In this document: in pieces, positions 12,038 to 20,832 of the stretch
Layout of the letters: the number at the start of each line of letters is the position of its first letter
Numbering within the stretch: the first letter of the stretch is position 1
DNA from: Aerococcus sp.
GTDB lineage: Bacteria > Bacillota > Bacilli > Lactobacillales > Aerococcaceae
DNA: 64,000 bases
Direction: 5' to 3'
Assembly: GCA_022768285.1 (NCBI GenBank)
Contig: JALEMJ010000004.1
Location: forward strand, 62,001 to 126,000
Program-made: the position numbers and the translations under genes
Notes under the pieces: model-generated
What the model saw: only the letters and a program-made list of their open reading frames with translations
What the model was told of the DNA's origin: nothing
The model's database searches: none

Positions 12038-15000
12038 AACAGATATTAAGCCGTTTGAGAAACTCAATCTCAAAATATATGGTTATACGTTACCAGAAGT
12101 CCCAAATCATAATGGCTATGTCAAAATTGGCGAAACAAGTCGAGAAGTTGAAGCACGTATTAATGAACAAGTTGGTACAGCAGGATTGATTCCTGATCTG
12201 CAATTTAAACGAGAAGCGCGACACAAAAATGGGGAATGGTTCCACGATACTGATCTGCATCGCTATCTGCTGTCACGTGGGATTGAACGCGGTAACTTTG
12301 GACAAAGTGCCAATGAATGGTTCCATTTTGGCGAGGATATCGATTCTGCAGAAAAAATGACGGATGAGTTTATTGACTCAGGCTCAGTTAAACAACAAGT
12401 AGCCTTAGAATCTCAGGACTATACATTACGCGCCGAACAGGAGAAAGCCGTCGAAACAACTTTATCCTATTATCAAAATGAAGAAAATGAGCCAGAATTC
12501 TTGTGGAACGCAAAGCCCCGCTTTGGTAAGACATTAACGACATACGATCTGATGCTCAAAATGGGTGCGACAAACACACTGATCGTTACCAATCGCCCAG
12601 CTATCGCTAATTCCTGGTATGATGATTTCGTTAAATTTATCGGGCACGAACAGCCAAATATGAAATTTGTGTCTGAAACGGATGCGCTCAAAAATAGAAA
12701 GCCAATGTCACGTGCTGAATTTATCAACTTTGTGACAGAATCAGGAGACGATGCCAAGCAAGTCGCATTCATCTCGCTTCAAGACTTGAAGGGCGCAGAA
12801 TTTGCAGGCGGTCCATATCCGAAACTAGAATGGGTTCCTGATATCGATTGGGATCTATTGGTCATTGATGAAGCGCATGAAGGGGTGGATACGCTAAAAA
12901 CAGATCGGGCTTTCGATAAGATTAAGCGGAAATTTACGCTTCATTTATCCGGTACACCATTTAAAGCTATCGCTGATGAAAAATTCACTGCAGATCAGAT
13001 CTACAACTGGTCATATCTCGATGAGCAACAGGCTAAAGCAAACTGGGATCCGAAAAGTGAAGAGAATAATCCTTATGAAAAATTACCAACGTTGAGTTTG
13101 TTTACATATCAAATGGGCGCACTCATCCAAGAACGCATCAGAAAAGGTATGATCACAGATGAAAATGAGCATACTGAGTATACGTTCGATTTAAATGAAT
13201 TCTTCTCTACGACAGAGGACGGGAAATTCACGCATGAAGCTGATGTTATTAAATTCTTAAATGTCCTATCATCCGGTAAGATGCCGTTCTCAGGAACAGA
13301 GCATCGTCACGAACTCAACCATACCTTCTGGCTCTTACCGCGCGTGGCTTCTGCGAAAGCATTAGAGAAACTGTTAAGAAAGCATCCGGTATTCAAAGAT
13401 TACGAAGTGATATTAGCTGCAGGCGATGGCGAGAGTTTAATCGATGATGGTATCGAAATTGAACAAAGTAAAAATGTTAAATCGTATGAAAGAGTCAAAG
13501 AAGCGATCAAAAACTATCCACGGACAATCACACTATCTGTTGGTCAGCTGACAACCGGTGTCACTATCCCGGAATGGACGGGTGTGTTAATGTTATCCAA
13601 TATTAAGTCACCATCAGTTTACTTTCAGGCAGCATTCAGAGCACAGAATCCGTATGAATTCGAAAAAGACGGTAAATTGTATCGTAAAGAGAACGCCTAT
13701 GTATTTGACTTTGCGCCAGAGCGGACACTGTTACTCTTCGATGAGTTTGCGAACAATTTAACACCTAATATGCAGCATACAAGTGAGACACGTCAAGATA
13801 AGATTAAGAAGTTATTGAATTTCTTTCCGGTCATTGCTGAAGATGAACAGGGAGAGATGAAAGAACTCAATGCGGAAGATGTATTGACAATTCCCCGCCA
13901 TATTAAGTCGCGTGAAGTTGTTCGTCAAAAATTCATGTCCAATTTGCTCTTCAAGAATATCGCTGGTATTTTTGGTGCGAGCGGCGAGCTTATAGATATC
14001 CTGAATAAAATTAAGCCGGAAGAAAAGAAGAAAAATACCAAAGAAAGGCGCCCTGTCGATCTGCAGCATCCAAGACTCAATGAACACAAGGAAGTCTATA
14101 CACCTGGCGAAATATCCATTAACAAGAAAAAAGAGATCTTCGGCGATAAAATCGTCAGAATTGATGATTTGCCTGTATCAGGGACTGTGAAGGACGCTAC
14201 GGATCATGTGATGGAAAGCATTCAACCTAAGATGGCTACCTTTAAAGCGCATTATGCGTTGAATCAGAAACAAACCGATCGCGTTAAGAAAGATATTCAG
14301 CAAGGCGTTACGGATGTCATTAATGATGAATGGGAAGCGTATACTGTTCAGTCACAAAACATTCTCGAACATTACAAAGAGGCGGGTAAGGATCCTCATA
14401 ACGAGAAAACATTTGATCAACTCACGCAGGAGCGTCAAGAAAGGGAACAAGAACTCCTACATACGACGCAACAGAATATTGGGGAGCGTTCGGATGAAGT
14501 GTTGCAACAGGCGGTTGAAAAACAAGAGAACCGCGTCGAACAGCATAAGAAGAATCAGACGGAGAGCGATGTTCGCGATCACCTTCGCGGGTTTACACGC
14601 ACGATTCCAGCATTCTTGATGGCTTATGGTGATAATGACACGACCTTAGAGACCTTTGAAGAACATATTGATCCAGAGACATTCTTGGAGATTACATCAA
14701 TCACGATTGATGAATTCAAAAAGTTGCGGGATGGCTTTGAATATATGGATGAAGACGGCGAACAACAGCGCTTCGATGGTTTCTTTGATGAAGTCGTATT
14801 TAACGCCAGTATCAAAGAATTCTTCAACAAGAAAGACCAACTAGCGAATTACTTTGATGAGAGCTTGACGGAAGATATTTTCGACTATATTCCGAGCCAA
14901 CAGACGAACCAGATCTATACTCCGCGTGGTGTCGTCAAATTGATGGTGGATAAGCTAGAAGAAGAGAATCCAGATATCTTTACAAACAAAGATGTGAAAT

Positions 15001-16310
15001 TCATTGATTTATACACGAAGAGTGGGTTATATCTGACCGAATTAGTCAAGCGACTGAATACTGGGCTGTCCGATCAAATACTAAATCAAAATGAACGTAT
15101 TCACTGGATCCTGGAAAATCAAATCTACGGCGTGGCACCTAGCGATATTATTTACAATATCGCTAAGAATTATGTATATGGCATTCATGAAGATATCGAC
15201 AGCAGCAACCTTGTGCAGTGGGACATGGCCAAATCTGCGCAAAATGGCACAATGGCAAAAGATCTAATCGAAGCGTATGGAGGCAAACAATTGAAATTTG
15301 ATGTAGTCATCGGGAATCCACCGTATCAGGAAGAAATCACTGGGACCAGCGCTAGACCGATTTACCCAGAGTTTATGGATGGCGCTTATGAGATTGCTGA
15401 TAAAGTGTCATTAATCACGCCTGCACGTTTTCTATTTAATGCGGGTAAAACAGCAAATAGATGGAATCAAAAGATGCTACACGATCCTCATATTAAAGTG
15501 ACTTACTATAATGCTAATAGCAGTAAGGTATTTCCTAATACGGATATTAAGGGTGGTGTGGCAGTCACCTATCGGGATATTGATAAAGACTTTGGGGCAA
15601 TCGATCCTTTTATCCCTTTTGAAGAATTAAAATCAATTTTAAATAAAGTCAATAAAAAAGGGTATACGTCAATAAAAGATACAATTTATTCACCAGAAAG
15701 TTACAAGTTGACTGATAAATTGCATAGAGATCATGAAGAGGCTGAATCTAAATTAAGTAACGGTCATAAGTACGATGTTACAACAAATATCTTTGAGAAG
15801 CTTCCAGAATTATTTGTAAAAGATCAGACTACTGATAATGGATACGTTGCAGTTTGTGGTCGTTTGGATAATAAAAGGGTTCAACGTTGGATTAAAGCAG
15901 AGTATATCCAGGGGCCGGATAATTTTGATAAATATAAAGTATTCGTACCAAAATCTAATGGCTCCGGTGCACTTGGTGAGGTTCTCAGCACGCCGCTTCT
16001 CGGCACGCCGCTTCTCGGCCATACCCAAACATTTATTTCTATTGGTAAGTTTGATACTGAAGAGGAAGCGCTTGCCTGCATGAAATATGTTAAAACAAAA
16101 TTTATGCGAGTAATGCTAGGTATTTTGAAGATTACACAAGATAATCCAAGAGATAAATGGAAATACGTTCCTATCCAGGACTTCACCACCAATTCTGATA
16201 TTGATTGGTCGAAGTCTATTGCAGATATTGATCAGCAACTTTATAAGAAATACAAGTTATCCGAAAGTGAGATTCAATTCATCGAAGAAAAAGTTCAACC
16301 GATGGAATAG
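12030..16310 (+). CDS. GIY-YIG-like/helicase/Eco57I-type methylase fusion (restriction-modification)
   Basis: A 1426-residue multidomain protein. Residues ~14-100 look like a GIY-YIG/T5orf172-type nuclease (IYGYTLPEV...GYVKIGETSREVEARI, later EWFHFG). Residues ~130-620 are a superfamily 2 helicase: Walker A NAKPRFGKT (160-168), DEAH (280-283), SGTP (307-310), and FQAAFRAQNP near 532. Residues ~950-1180 are methylase-like: YTPRGVVKLMVDKL, then a poor SAM motif (FIDLYTKSGLYLTEL), then an intact catalytic motif VVIGNPPYQEE near 1093. The last ~230 residues (lower GC) resemble the target recognition region of Eco57I-type enzymes (HTQTFISIGKFDTEEEA, WKYVPIQDF). Probably restricts and modifies foreign DNA; specificity unknown. 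No frameshift seen. Confidence 0.8.
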   Translation: MSKTDIKPFEKLNLKIYGYTLPEVPNHNGYVKIGETSREVEARINEQVGTAGLIPDLQFKREARHKNGEWFHDTDLHRYLLSRGIERGNFGQSANEWFHFGEDIDSAEKMTDEFIDSGSVKQQVALESQDYTLRAEQEKAVETTLSYYQNEENEPEFLWNAKPRFGKTLTTYDLMLKMGATNTLIVTNRPAIANSWYDDFVKFIGHEQPNMKFVSETDALKNRKPMSRAEFINFVTESGDDAKQVAFISLQDLKGAEFAGGPYPKLEWVPDIDWDLLVIDEAHEGVDTLKTDRAFDKIKRKFTLHLSGTPFKAIADEKFTADQIYNWSYLDEQQAKANWDPKSEENNPYEKLPTLSLFTYQMGALIQERIRKGMITDENEHTEYTFDLNEFFSTTEDGKFTHEADVIKFLNVLSSGKMPFSGTEHRHELNHTFWLLPRVASAKALEKLLRKHPVFKDYEVILAAGDGESLIDDGIEIEQSKNVKSYERVKEAIKNYPRTITLSVGQLTTGVTIPEWTGVLMLSNIKSPSVYFQAAFRAQNPYEFEKDGKLYRKENAYVFDFAPERTLLLFDEFANNLTPNMQHTSETRQDKIKKLLNFFPVIAEDEQGEMKELNAEDVLTIPRHIKSREVVRQKFMSNLLFKNIAGIFGASGELIDILNKIKPEEKKKNTKERRPVDLQHPRLNEHKEVYTPGEISINKKKEIFGDKIVRIDDLPVSGTVKDATDHVMESIQPKMATFKAHYALNQKQTDRVKKDIQQGVTDVINDEWEAYTVQSQNILEHYKEAGKDPHNEKTFDQLTQERQEREQELLHTTQQNIGERSDEVLQQAVEKQENRVEQHKKNQTESDVRDHLRGFTRTIPAFLMAYGDNDTTLETFEEHIDPETFLEITSITIDEFKKLRDGFEYMDEDGEQQRFDGFFDEVVFNASIKEFFNKKDQLANYFDESLTEDIFDYIPSQQTNQIYTPRGVVKLMVDKLEEENPDIFTNKDVKFIDLYTKSGLYLTELVKRLNTGLSDQILNQNERIHWILENQIYGVAPSDIIYNIAKNYVYGIHEDIDSSNLVQWDMAKSAQNGTMAKDLIEAYGGKQLKFDVVIGNPPYQEEITGTSARPIYPEFMDGAYEIADKVSLITPARFLFNAGKTANRWNQKMLHDPHIKVTYYNANSSKVFPNTDIKGGVAVTYRDIDKDFGAIDPFIPFEELKSILNKVNKKGYTSIKDTIYSPESYKLTDKLHRDHEEAESKLSNGHKYDVTTNIFEKLPELFVKDQTTDNGYVAVCGRLDNKRVQRWIKAEYIQGPDNFDKYKVFVPKSNGSGALGEVLSTPLLGTPLLGHTQTFISIGKFDTEEEALACMKYVKTKFMRVMLGILKITQDNPRDKWKYVPIQDFTTNSDIDWSKSIADIDQQLYKKYKLSESEIQFIEEKVQPME
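15988..16017 (+). repeat. In-frame 15-bp tandem repeat inside the recognition region
   Basis: GCACGCCGCTTCTCG is present twice, back to back, in an otherwise AT-rich part of the 12030-16310 gene. It encodes TPLLG-TPLLG near residue 1320. As 15 is divisible by three, copy-number change would keep the frame. Confidence 0.9.
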
Positions 16311-16332
16311 TCAACAATAACGGATAAAAGCG

Positions 16333-16373
16333 AAGCTTCTATCATTGCGCCAAACGCAGGGTAGAGGCTTTTT
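16333..16373 (+). terminator. Rho-independent terminator after the restriction-modification module
   Basis: AAGCTTCTATC and GGTAGAGGCTT pair (with G-U) across a 16-base loop, followed by TTT. The stem is good, the T tract short. Confidence 0.7.
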
Positions 16374-16382
16374 CGCATGTTA

Positions 16383-16410
16383 TTGACAAGTCAGTTTTGT
16401 TATTTATAAT
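16383..16410 (+). promoter_or_regulatory. Promoter of the hypR/merA-like pair
   Basis: TTGACA (16383-16388) and TATAAT (16405-16410), both perfect consensus, separated by 16 bp; the best sigma-A promoter in the accessory region. Confidence 0.85.
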
Positions 16411-16428
16411 GTAACTATAAAACTTACA
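16410..16428. promoter_or_regulatory. Candidate Rrf2-family operator
   Basis: TGTAACT and ACTTACA (6 of 7 positions symmetric) flank a 5-base spacer. The element begins on the last base of the -10 box and covers the likely transcription start, a fitting place for autorepression by the Rrf2-family protein encoded 19 bases downstream. Confidence 0.55.
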
Positions 16429-16446
16429 ATAAAAAGTAGTGAGGCA

Positions 16447-16884
16447 ATGAATTTATATTTCAATATTGCGATTCACGTACTGACGTTTCTGTTAAAGCAT
16501 GCGGGGGAACAGTTCACCTCCGAGGCGTTAGCAGAGCTGATTTGTGTGAATCCCGTGCAGTTGCGCAATGTGATGCGTGAATTGGTGGCAGCGGGCTATG
16601 TTTCCTCTAAGAAGGGAAAGGCTGGCGGCTATGCGGTCAGTGAGTCGCTCGGCGGTTTACCGCTTTCTGAGTTGTTCGATCTTTTCCGTCAGACACCGCT
16701 GGATGTGCGTGTGATTACTGGACGTCCGGACAGCCACTGCGAGATTGCCAGGAATATTGGCGATTACTTGGCGGAACTGGATGCCGAGGAACACGAGCTG
16801 CTCAAGCAATTCTACGCCACGCGCACTCTTCAAGATGTATTAGCAAGTATTGAAGCAAAGGAGCAAATGAATGAAACAGTATGA
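16447..16884 (+). CDS. hypR: Rrf2-family transcriptional regulator, HypR-like
   Basis: A 145-residue winged-helix regulator: FTSEALAELICVNPVQLRNVMRELVAAGYV is the recognition region and KGKAGGYAVSES the wing. Iron-sulfur Rrf2 members have three clustered cysteines; this one has only C33 and C98. In Staphylococcus aureus HypR, C33 and C99 form an intersubunit disulfide on hypochlorite stress and derepress hypR-merA. The same cysteine spacing and the same downstream partner point to the same function here (inference). The promoter carries an inverted repeat at its -10. The 3' end overlaps the next gene by 14 bases. Confidence 0.82.
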   Translation: MNLYFNIAIHVLTFLLKHAGEQFTSEALAELICVNPVQLRNVMRELVAAGYVSSKKGKAGGYAVSESLGGLPLSELFDLFRQTPLDVRVITGRPDSHCEIARNIGDYLAELDAEEHELLKQFYATRTLQDVLASIEAKEQMNETV

Positions 16885-18190
16885 TATTGTCGTGATCGGT
16901 TTCGGTAAAGCCGGAAAAACATTCGCTAAATTCTCGGCACAGCAGGGCAAAAAAGTCGCAGTGATTGAAGCTTCCAAAGAAATGTACGGCGGGACGTGCA
17001 TCAATATCGCATGTATTCCTACCAAAACATTGGTTGAAGCCAGCAATGAAGGCTTGAGTTACAGCGATGCCTTAGCGCGCAAAAACGATGTCGTTGCAGC
17101 TTTGAACAAGAAGAACTACCACAATATCGCGGACGAAGAGAATGTCGATGTGATCGACGGTGTGGCAAAATTTGTTTCAAACAAAGAAATCGACATCGCG
17201 TTGACTGATGGTGGTAACGAAACGGTTACTGCAGATACAATCCTCATTAATACTGGTGCAACGACAAACATGTTATCGATCGATGGTGTTGACAGTCCAT
17301 TAGTTTATGATTCTACGTCGATCATGAACTTGAAAGAACAGCCGAAACGTTTAGTGATCATCGGCGGTGGCTATATCGCATTGGAATTCGCCTCGATGAT
17401 GAATCAGTTCGGCACAGATGTGACTGTTCTCGAACGTTCGAGTCAGATTCTCTCAAAAGAAGATCCGGATATTGCGGATGCGGTACGCAATGATCTCTCA
17501 GATCGCGGGATCGAATTCATCACAGATGTGGATACAAAAGAAATCACGACAGAAAACGATGTTGCTAAAGTTCACACATCAACTGGCGATTACGAAGCAG
17601 AAGCGGTATTAGTTGCGGCTGGTCGTCATCCGAATACGGAAAACTTGGGCTTGGAGAATACAGACATCAAAGTTGGCGAGCACGGTGAAATCGTTGTGGA
17701 TGAGAAACTGCAGTCGACCGTTGATGGAATCTACGCGGCAGGCGATGTTGTCGGTGGCATGCAATTTACCTACAAATCACTCGACGATTTCCGCATCGTC
17801 AAGAGCCAGGTTTTCGGTGACGGTAGTCGCACGCAGAACAATCGTGGTGAAATTCCGTACGCCGTCTTTATCACGCCGGTCCTCGCACGTATCGGTCTAA
17901 CCGCACAAGAAGCAAAAGATAAAGGCTTCGATGTCCTTGAGAATCAATTACCGGTTAATCAGATTCCGCGCCATAAAATCAATAACGATCCGCGCGGTCT
18001 CTTCAAAGTAGTTGTTGATAACGAAAATAGCCATATCCTCGGTGCTACCTTGTACGGACAGAATGCCGAAGAACTCATTAACTACATTAAGCTGGCGATG
18101 GATAACGATATCCCGTATACCTATATCCGCGATGCCATCTTCACGCATCCAACCATGAGTGAATCATTCAATGACTTGATGAAATTCTAA
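16871..18190 (+). CDS. merA: MerA/RclA-like flavin disulfide reductase (probable hypothiocyanous acid reductase)
   Basis: A 439-residue class I pyridine nucleotide-disulfide oxidoreductase. FAD-binding VIGFGKAGKTFA (residues 8-19), redox-active pair C43 and C48 (GGTCINIACIPTK), NAD(P)-binding VIIGGGYIALEFASMM, second FAD motif IYAAGDVVGG, and the C-terminal dimerisation domain with HPTMSE. It lacks the extra N-terminal HMA domain and C-terminal cysteines of true mercuric reductases. Close relatives (S. aureus MerA, E. coli RclA, pneumococcal Har) reduce hypothiocyanous acid or protect against reactive chlorine. Pairing with a HypR-like regulator supports that role. A terminator follows. Confidence 0.85.
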   Translation: MKQYDIVVIGFGKAGKTFAKFSAQQGKKVAVIEASKEMYGGTCINIACIPTKTLVEASNEGLSYSDALARKNDVVAALNKKNYHNIADEENVDVIDGVAKFVSNKEIDIALTDGGNETVTADTILINTGATTNMLSIDGVDSPLVYDSTSIMNLKEQPKRLVIIGGGYIALEFASMMNQFGTDVTVLERSSQILSKEDPDIADAVRNDLSDRGIEFITDVDTKEITTENDVAKVHTSTGDYEAEAVLVAAGRHPNTENLGLENTDIKVGEHGEIVVDEKLQSTVDGIYAAGDVVGGMQFTYKSLDDFRIVKSQVFGDGSRTQNNRGEIPYAVFITPVLARIGLTAQEAKDKGFDVLENQLPVNQIPRHKINNDPRGLFKVVVDNENSHILGATLYGQNAEELINYIKLAMDNDIPYTYIRDAIFTHPTMSESFNDLMKF

Positions 18191-18207
18191 GAATAGCTAT
18201 TTCCACG

Positions 18208-18240
18208 CAGCTCAGATGTAATATCTGGGCTGTTTTTTTT
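18208..18240 (+). terminator. Rho-independent terminator after merA-like gene
   Basis: CAGCTCAGAT and ATCTGGGCTG form a 10-bp stem (one G-U) followed by eight T. Confidence 0.92.
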
Positions 18241-18279
18241 GCTTTGGACGTCACATAGACGTTAAAGTGGCTCACATAG

Positions 18280-18285
18280 TATAAT
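18280..18285 (+). promoter_or_regulatory. Possible -10 element for glcK
   Basis: TATAAT, perfect consensus, 89 bases before glcK. No clear -35; CACATAG occurs as a direct repeat (18253 and 18273) just upstream. Confidence 0.45.
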
Positions 18286-18373
18286 GAAAAGTGCTTAAAA
18301 GATAACGTGATGGTAATGCGAGAAATGGCAGCTGGAAAGTGACGCAATAACCTAAGAAAGAAGGAAAAGCATA

Positions 18374-19330
18374 ATGAAAAAGATTATCGGTATTGATTTG
18401 GGCGGGACGTCTGTCAAGCTGGCGCTCGTTTCGCCGGATGGGACGATTATGGATCAATGGCACATTCCGACGCATACTGAAAATGGTGGGAAGCATATTG
18501 TTCCGGATATTATTGAAAGCGTGCGCGAGTATTTAGACGCTAATGATTTATCCGCTTCAGATATTCAGGGTATCGGTATGGGGAGTCCCGGACAGATTGA
18601 TCCCAAGAAAGGGACGGTAACAGGCGCCTACAATCTCGGCTGGGCGGATACGCAGGAGGTTCAGAGTCAATTTGAGGAGGCGTTTGATATTCCGTTTGTG
18701 ATCGATAACGATGCGAATGTCGCGGCTCTTGGAGAACAGTGGCAGGGTGCAGGCGAGAATGATCCGAATGTCATTTTTGTGACGCTCGGTACTGGTGTCG
18801 GTGGCGGTATTGTTTTGGGGGGCGAGCTCGTTCACGGTGCGGCTGGCAGTGCGGGAGAGATCGGTCATATCGTGGTTGATCCGAACGGGTATGAGTGCAC
18901 GTGTGGCAATCGCGGGTGTTTGGAAACCGTAGCGAGTGCGACAGGAATCGTGCGTCTCGCCAAAGCGGAAGCTAAGCGCCAGGCGTATGACTCTCCGCTC
19001 AACGCATTGATTGCGGATAATAATATTTCTGCTAAAGCAGTTTTCGATGCGGCTAAATCAGGTGATAACCTTGCATTAGTAGTGGTCGACCAGTTTGCGG
19101 ATTATTTAGGCTTAGCATGCAGTCAATTAGCCAATACGTTGAACCCAAACAAGATAGTGGTTGGTGGCGGTGTGTCAGCTGCTGGTGGATTTTTGCTGGA
19201 AAAGGTCAATGCGAAGTTCCAGCAATACGCGTTCTCAGCCATTAAGGGCAGTACCGAACTCGTACTCGCCTCGCTCGGTAACGATGCGGGTATTCTCGGG
19301 GCAGCGAGTCTCGTGCGTGAAGAGGCGTGA
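18374..19330 (+). CDS. glcK: ROK-family glucokinase
   Basis: Phosphorylates glucose with ATP to glucose 6-phosphate for glycolysis. 318 residues, cytoplasmic. The phosphate-binding loop GIDLGGTSVKLALV opens the protein, followed by the sugar-binding GMGSPGQID, IDNDANVAALGE and EIGHI. The ROK zinc-binding motif is CTCGNRGCLETVAS. It therefore belongs to the ROK kinase branch rather than the hexokinase-like or E. coli Glk branches. It has an AAGGAAAAGC site. crcB follows after 11 bases and may be cotranscribed. Confidence 0.92.
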   Translation: MKKIIGIDLGGTSVKLALVSPDGTIMDQWHIPTHTENGGKHIVPDIIESVREYLDANDLSASDIQGIGMGSPGQIDPKKGTVTGAYNLGWADTQEVQSQFEEAFDIPFVIDNDANVAALGEQWQGAGENDPNVIFVTLGTGVGGGIVLGGELVHGAAGSAGEIGHIVVDPNGYECTCGNRGCLETVASATGIVRLAKAEAKRQAYDSPLNALIADNNISAKAVFDAAKSGDNLALVVVDQFADYLGLACSQLANTLNPNKIVVGGGVSAAGGFLLEKVNAKFQQYAFSAIKGSTELVLASLGNDAGILGAASLVREEA

Positions 19331-19341
19331 GGTGAGCTGAA

Positions 19342-19707
19342 GTGATAGAGATATTTGCTGTCGGCTTCGGCGGTTTTATCGGGTCAGTACTACGTTATCT
19401 AATCGGTGAAATTCCGGTGAGTGAACCTACGCTTTTTCCAATCAAGACGTTCGTAATTAATATTATTGGTTCAGCACTTATCGGTGTCCTCGCCGTGTTA
19501 ATTTCAAAGCAGGTGCTGTCGAGCCCCACACTGAGTCTCTTCTTGAAGGTTGGACTCTGCGGTGGCTTTACGACATTTTCGAGTTTTGCGCTCGAAACGT
19601 CAGACTTGTTGCATAACGGGCATCCGGGTATCGCGTTGAGCTACGTGCTACTCAGTGTCTGCCTCGGTGTCCTCGTAATTGTCGGTATCGATTATTTAAT
19701 GATGTAG
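19342..19707 (+). CDS. crcB: Fluoride channel CrcB/Fluc
   Basis: A 121-residue membrane protein with four predicted helices that forms a dual-topology dimeric fluoride exporter. The family signature GGFTTFSSFALE is near residues 72-83 and the N-terminal GGFIGSVLRYLIGE is intact. Start is GTG, with GAGGTGAG overlapping the glcK stop. Many Firmicutes have two adjacent crcB genes; only one is here, consistent with a homodimer or a second copy elsewhere. No fluoride riboswitch is visible upstream. Confidence 0.9.
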   Translation: MIEIFAVGFGGFIGSVLRYLIGEIPVSEPTLFPIKTFVINIIGSALIGVLAVLISKQVLSSPTLSLFLKVGLCGGFTTFSSFALETSDLLHNGHPGIALSYVLLSVCLGVLVIVGIDYLMM

Positions 19708-19714
19708 GAATAAG

Positions 19715-19740
19715 AGTGCCTCTAATCAGGCGCTTTTTTT
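19715..19740 (+). terminator. Terminator after crcB (plus strand)
   Basis: AGTGCCT and AGGCGCT pair across CTAATC, followed by seven T. Confidence 0.88.
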
Positions 19741-19743
19741 GTA

Positions 19744-19774
19744 CAAAAAAACTGCCTGCGTTAAACAGGCAGTT
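19744..19774 (-). terminator. Terminator of the ornithine cyclodeaminase-family gene
   Basis: Read on the minus strand, AACTGCCTG and CAGGCAGTT form a perfect 9-bp stem followed by seven T. It sits back to back with the crcB terminator. Confidence 0.92.
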
Positions 19775-19794
19775 GATATAGGTTTGAGTTAGTT

Positions 19795-20808
19795 TTAGAA
19801 TCCAAAGGTGAATTCTTTGCCGATGCCTTTTTCAACGGCTTTATCGTAAGCGCGTTTCGCAACGGCGATATCTACAGCACCGGTACCAATGATCGGTAAG
19901 TAGATGCGTTTGTTTTCAGGATCTTCAACTTTATATTTACCAGCAGCGAGCTGGCCGACAGTTGCGGTGAAGTCATCTTCAGAGAATTCATCAGCGACTA
20001 AGCTCATTGGCCCACGATGTAACGATTGGCCAGCGTGGTCCGTGAAGATTTCATCGGCGTTTTCGATGAAGTCACGGTCTGCTTCCTGACCAGAACCGAG
20101 ACTGACAACGACTTGACCTTTGTCGAACCACTCGCCTTTGATGATCGGTTCTGGGGCACCAGTTGCCGTAATCGTGTAAGGTTCATTACTTGCATCTTCT
20201 GGCTTGTTAGCATCAACGACATGGATTTCGCCCTTCACGTAATCTTTCATTTTTTCAGCGAAATCTTCAGCATGTTCCTGATTGTGGTTCCAGAGGTAGA
20301 GGTCGGTAATGTCGTACAAATCACTCGTCGTGATCAGTGATGTCTCAGCTTGACGACCGCTACCGTAGAGACCGAGGGAAATTTCTTTTTTATCTTTTGC
20401 GAATAGACGGATACCATTAGCAGCTTGCGAACCTGTGCGTAAGTCTGTAATTAAGGTACCGTCCATGATCGAGATAAATTTCCCGAGGTGTGGATCGAGA
20501 AGTACAATGACCCCAGTGATGTACGGGAGACCAGCTTCAGCACGTTCACCCTTGATACCAGCGACCCATTTCATTCCGGCAATGTCTTCCTCGCCGAGGT
20601 AAGCTGGTAGCGCGTTTACATAACCATCATAAGCCGGCCAATCATCGGACTGCCCGAGATCCAGTGTTACCTTCGTCGGGTTTTTGACTTTGTCTTCGCC
20701 GTACTGTACGAATACATCGTATACAGCGTCGTTAATATCTCTTGTGGTTAAGATCTGTTGGAGATCCTCACGTTTTAAGAGCAGTGTTTTATAACTGTTA
20801 TCAGCCAT
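19795..20808 (-). CDS. Ornithine cyclodeaminase/mu-crystallin family protein
   Basis: A 337-residue NAD(P)-dependent protein of the OCD/mu-crystallin family, whose members include ornithine cyclodeaminase, alanine dehydrogenase and tauropine or imine reductases. The substrate half includes KWVAGIKGERAEAGLPYITGV and DGTLITDLRTGSQAANGIRLFA; the Rossmann half has SLGLYGSGRQAETSL as nucleotide loop and ITATGAPEPIIKGEW. The reaction cannot be settled from sequence; no ornithine or opine genes adjoin it. It is a single-gene unit with its own terminator. GGGGGA lies upstream of the ATG. Confidence 0.8.
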   Translation of the reverse strand: MADNSYKTLLLKREDLQQILTTRDINDAVYDVFVQYGEDKVKNPTKVTLDLGQSDDWPAYDGYVNALPAYLGEEDIAGMKWVAGIKGERAEAGLPYITGVIVLLDPHLGKFISIMDGTLITDLRTGSQAANGIRLFAKDKKEISLGLYGSGRQAETSLITTSDLYDITDLYLWNHNQEHAEDFAEKMKDYVKGEIHVVDANKPEDASNEPYTITATGAPEPIIKGEWFDKGQVVVSLGSGQEADRDFIENADEIFTDHAGQSLHRGPMSLVADEFSEDDFTATVGQLAAGKYKVEDPENKRIYLPIIGTGAVDIAVAKRAYDKAVEKGIGKEFTFGF

Positions 20809-20832
20809 TTAAAATCCCCCTTATATAAACTG

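Noticed and set aside
15810..16028. Minus-strand frame with repeated AEKRR
   Set aside because: The repeat is only the reverse translation of the 15-bp tandem repeat in the restriction gene.
16871..18190. True mercuric reductase
   Set aside because: No N-terminal HMA domain, no C-terminal cysteine pair and no other mer genes nearby.
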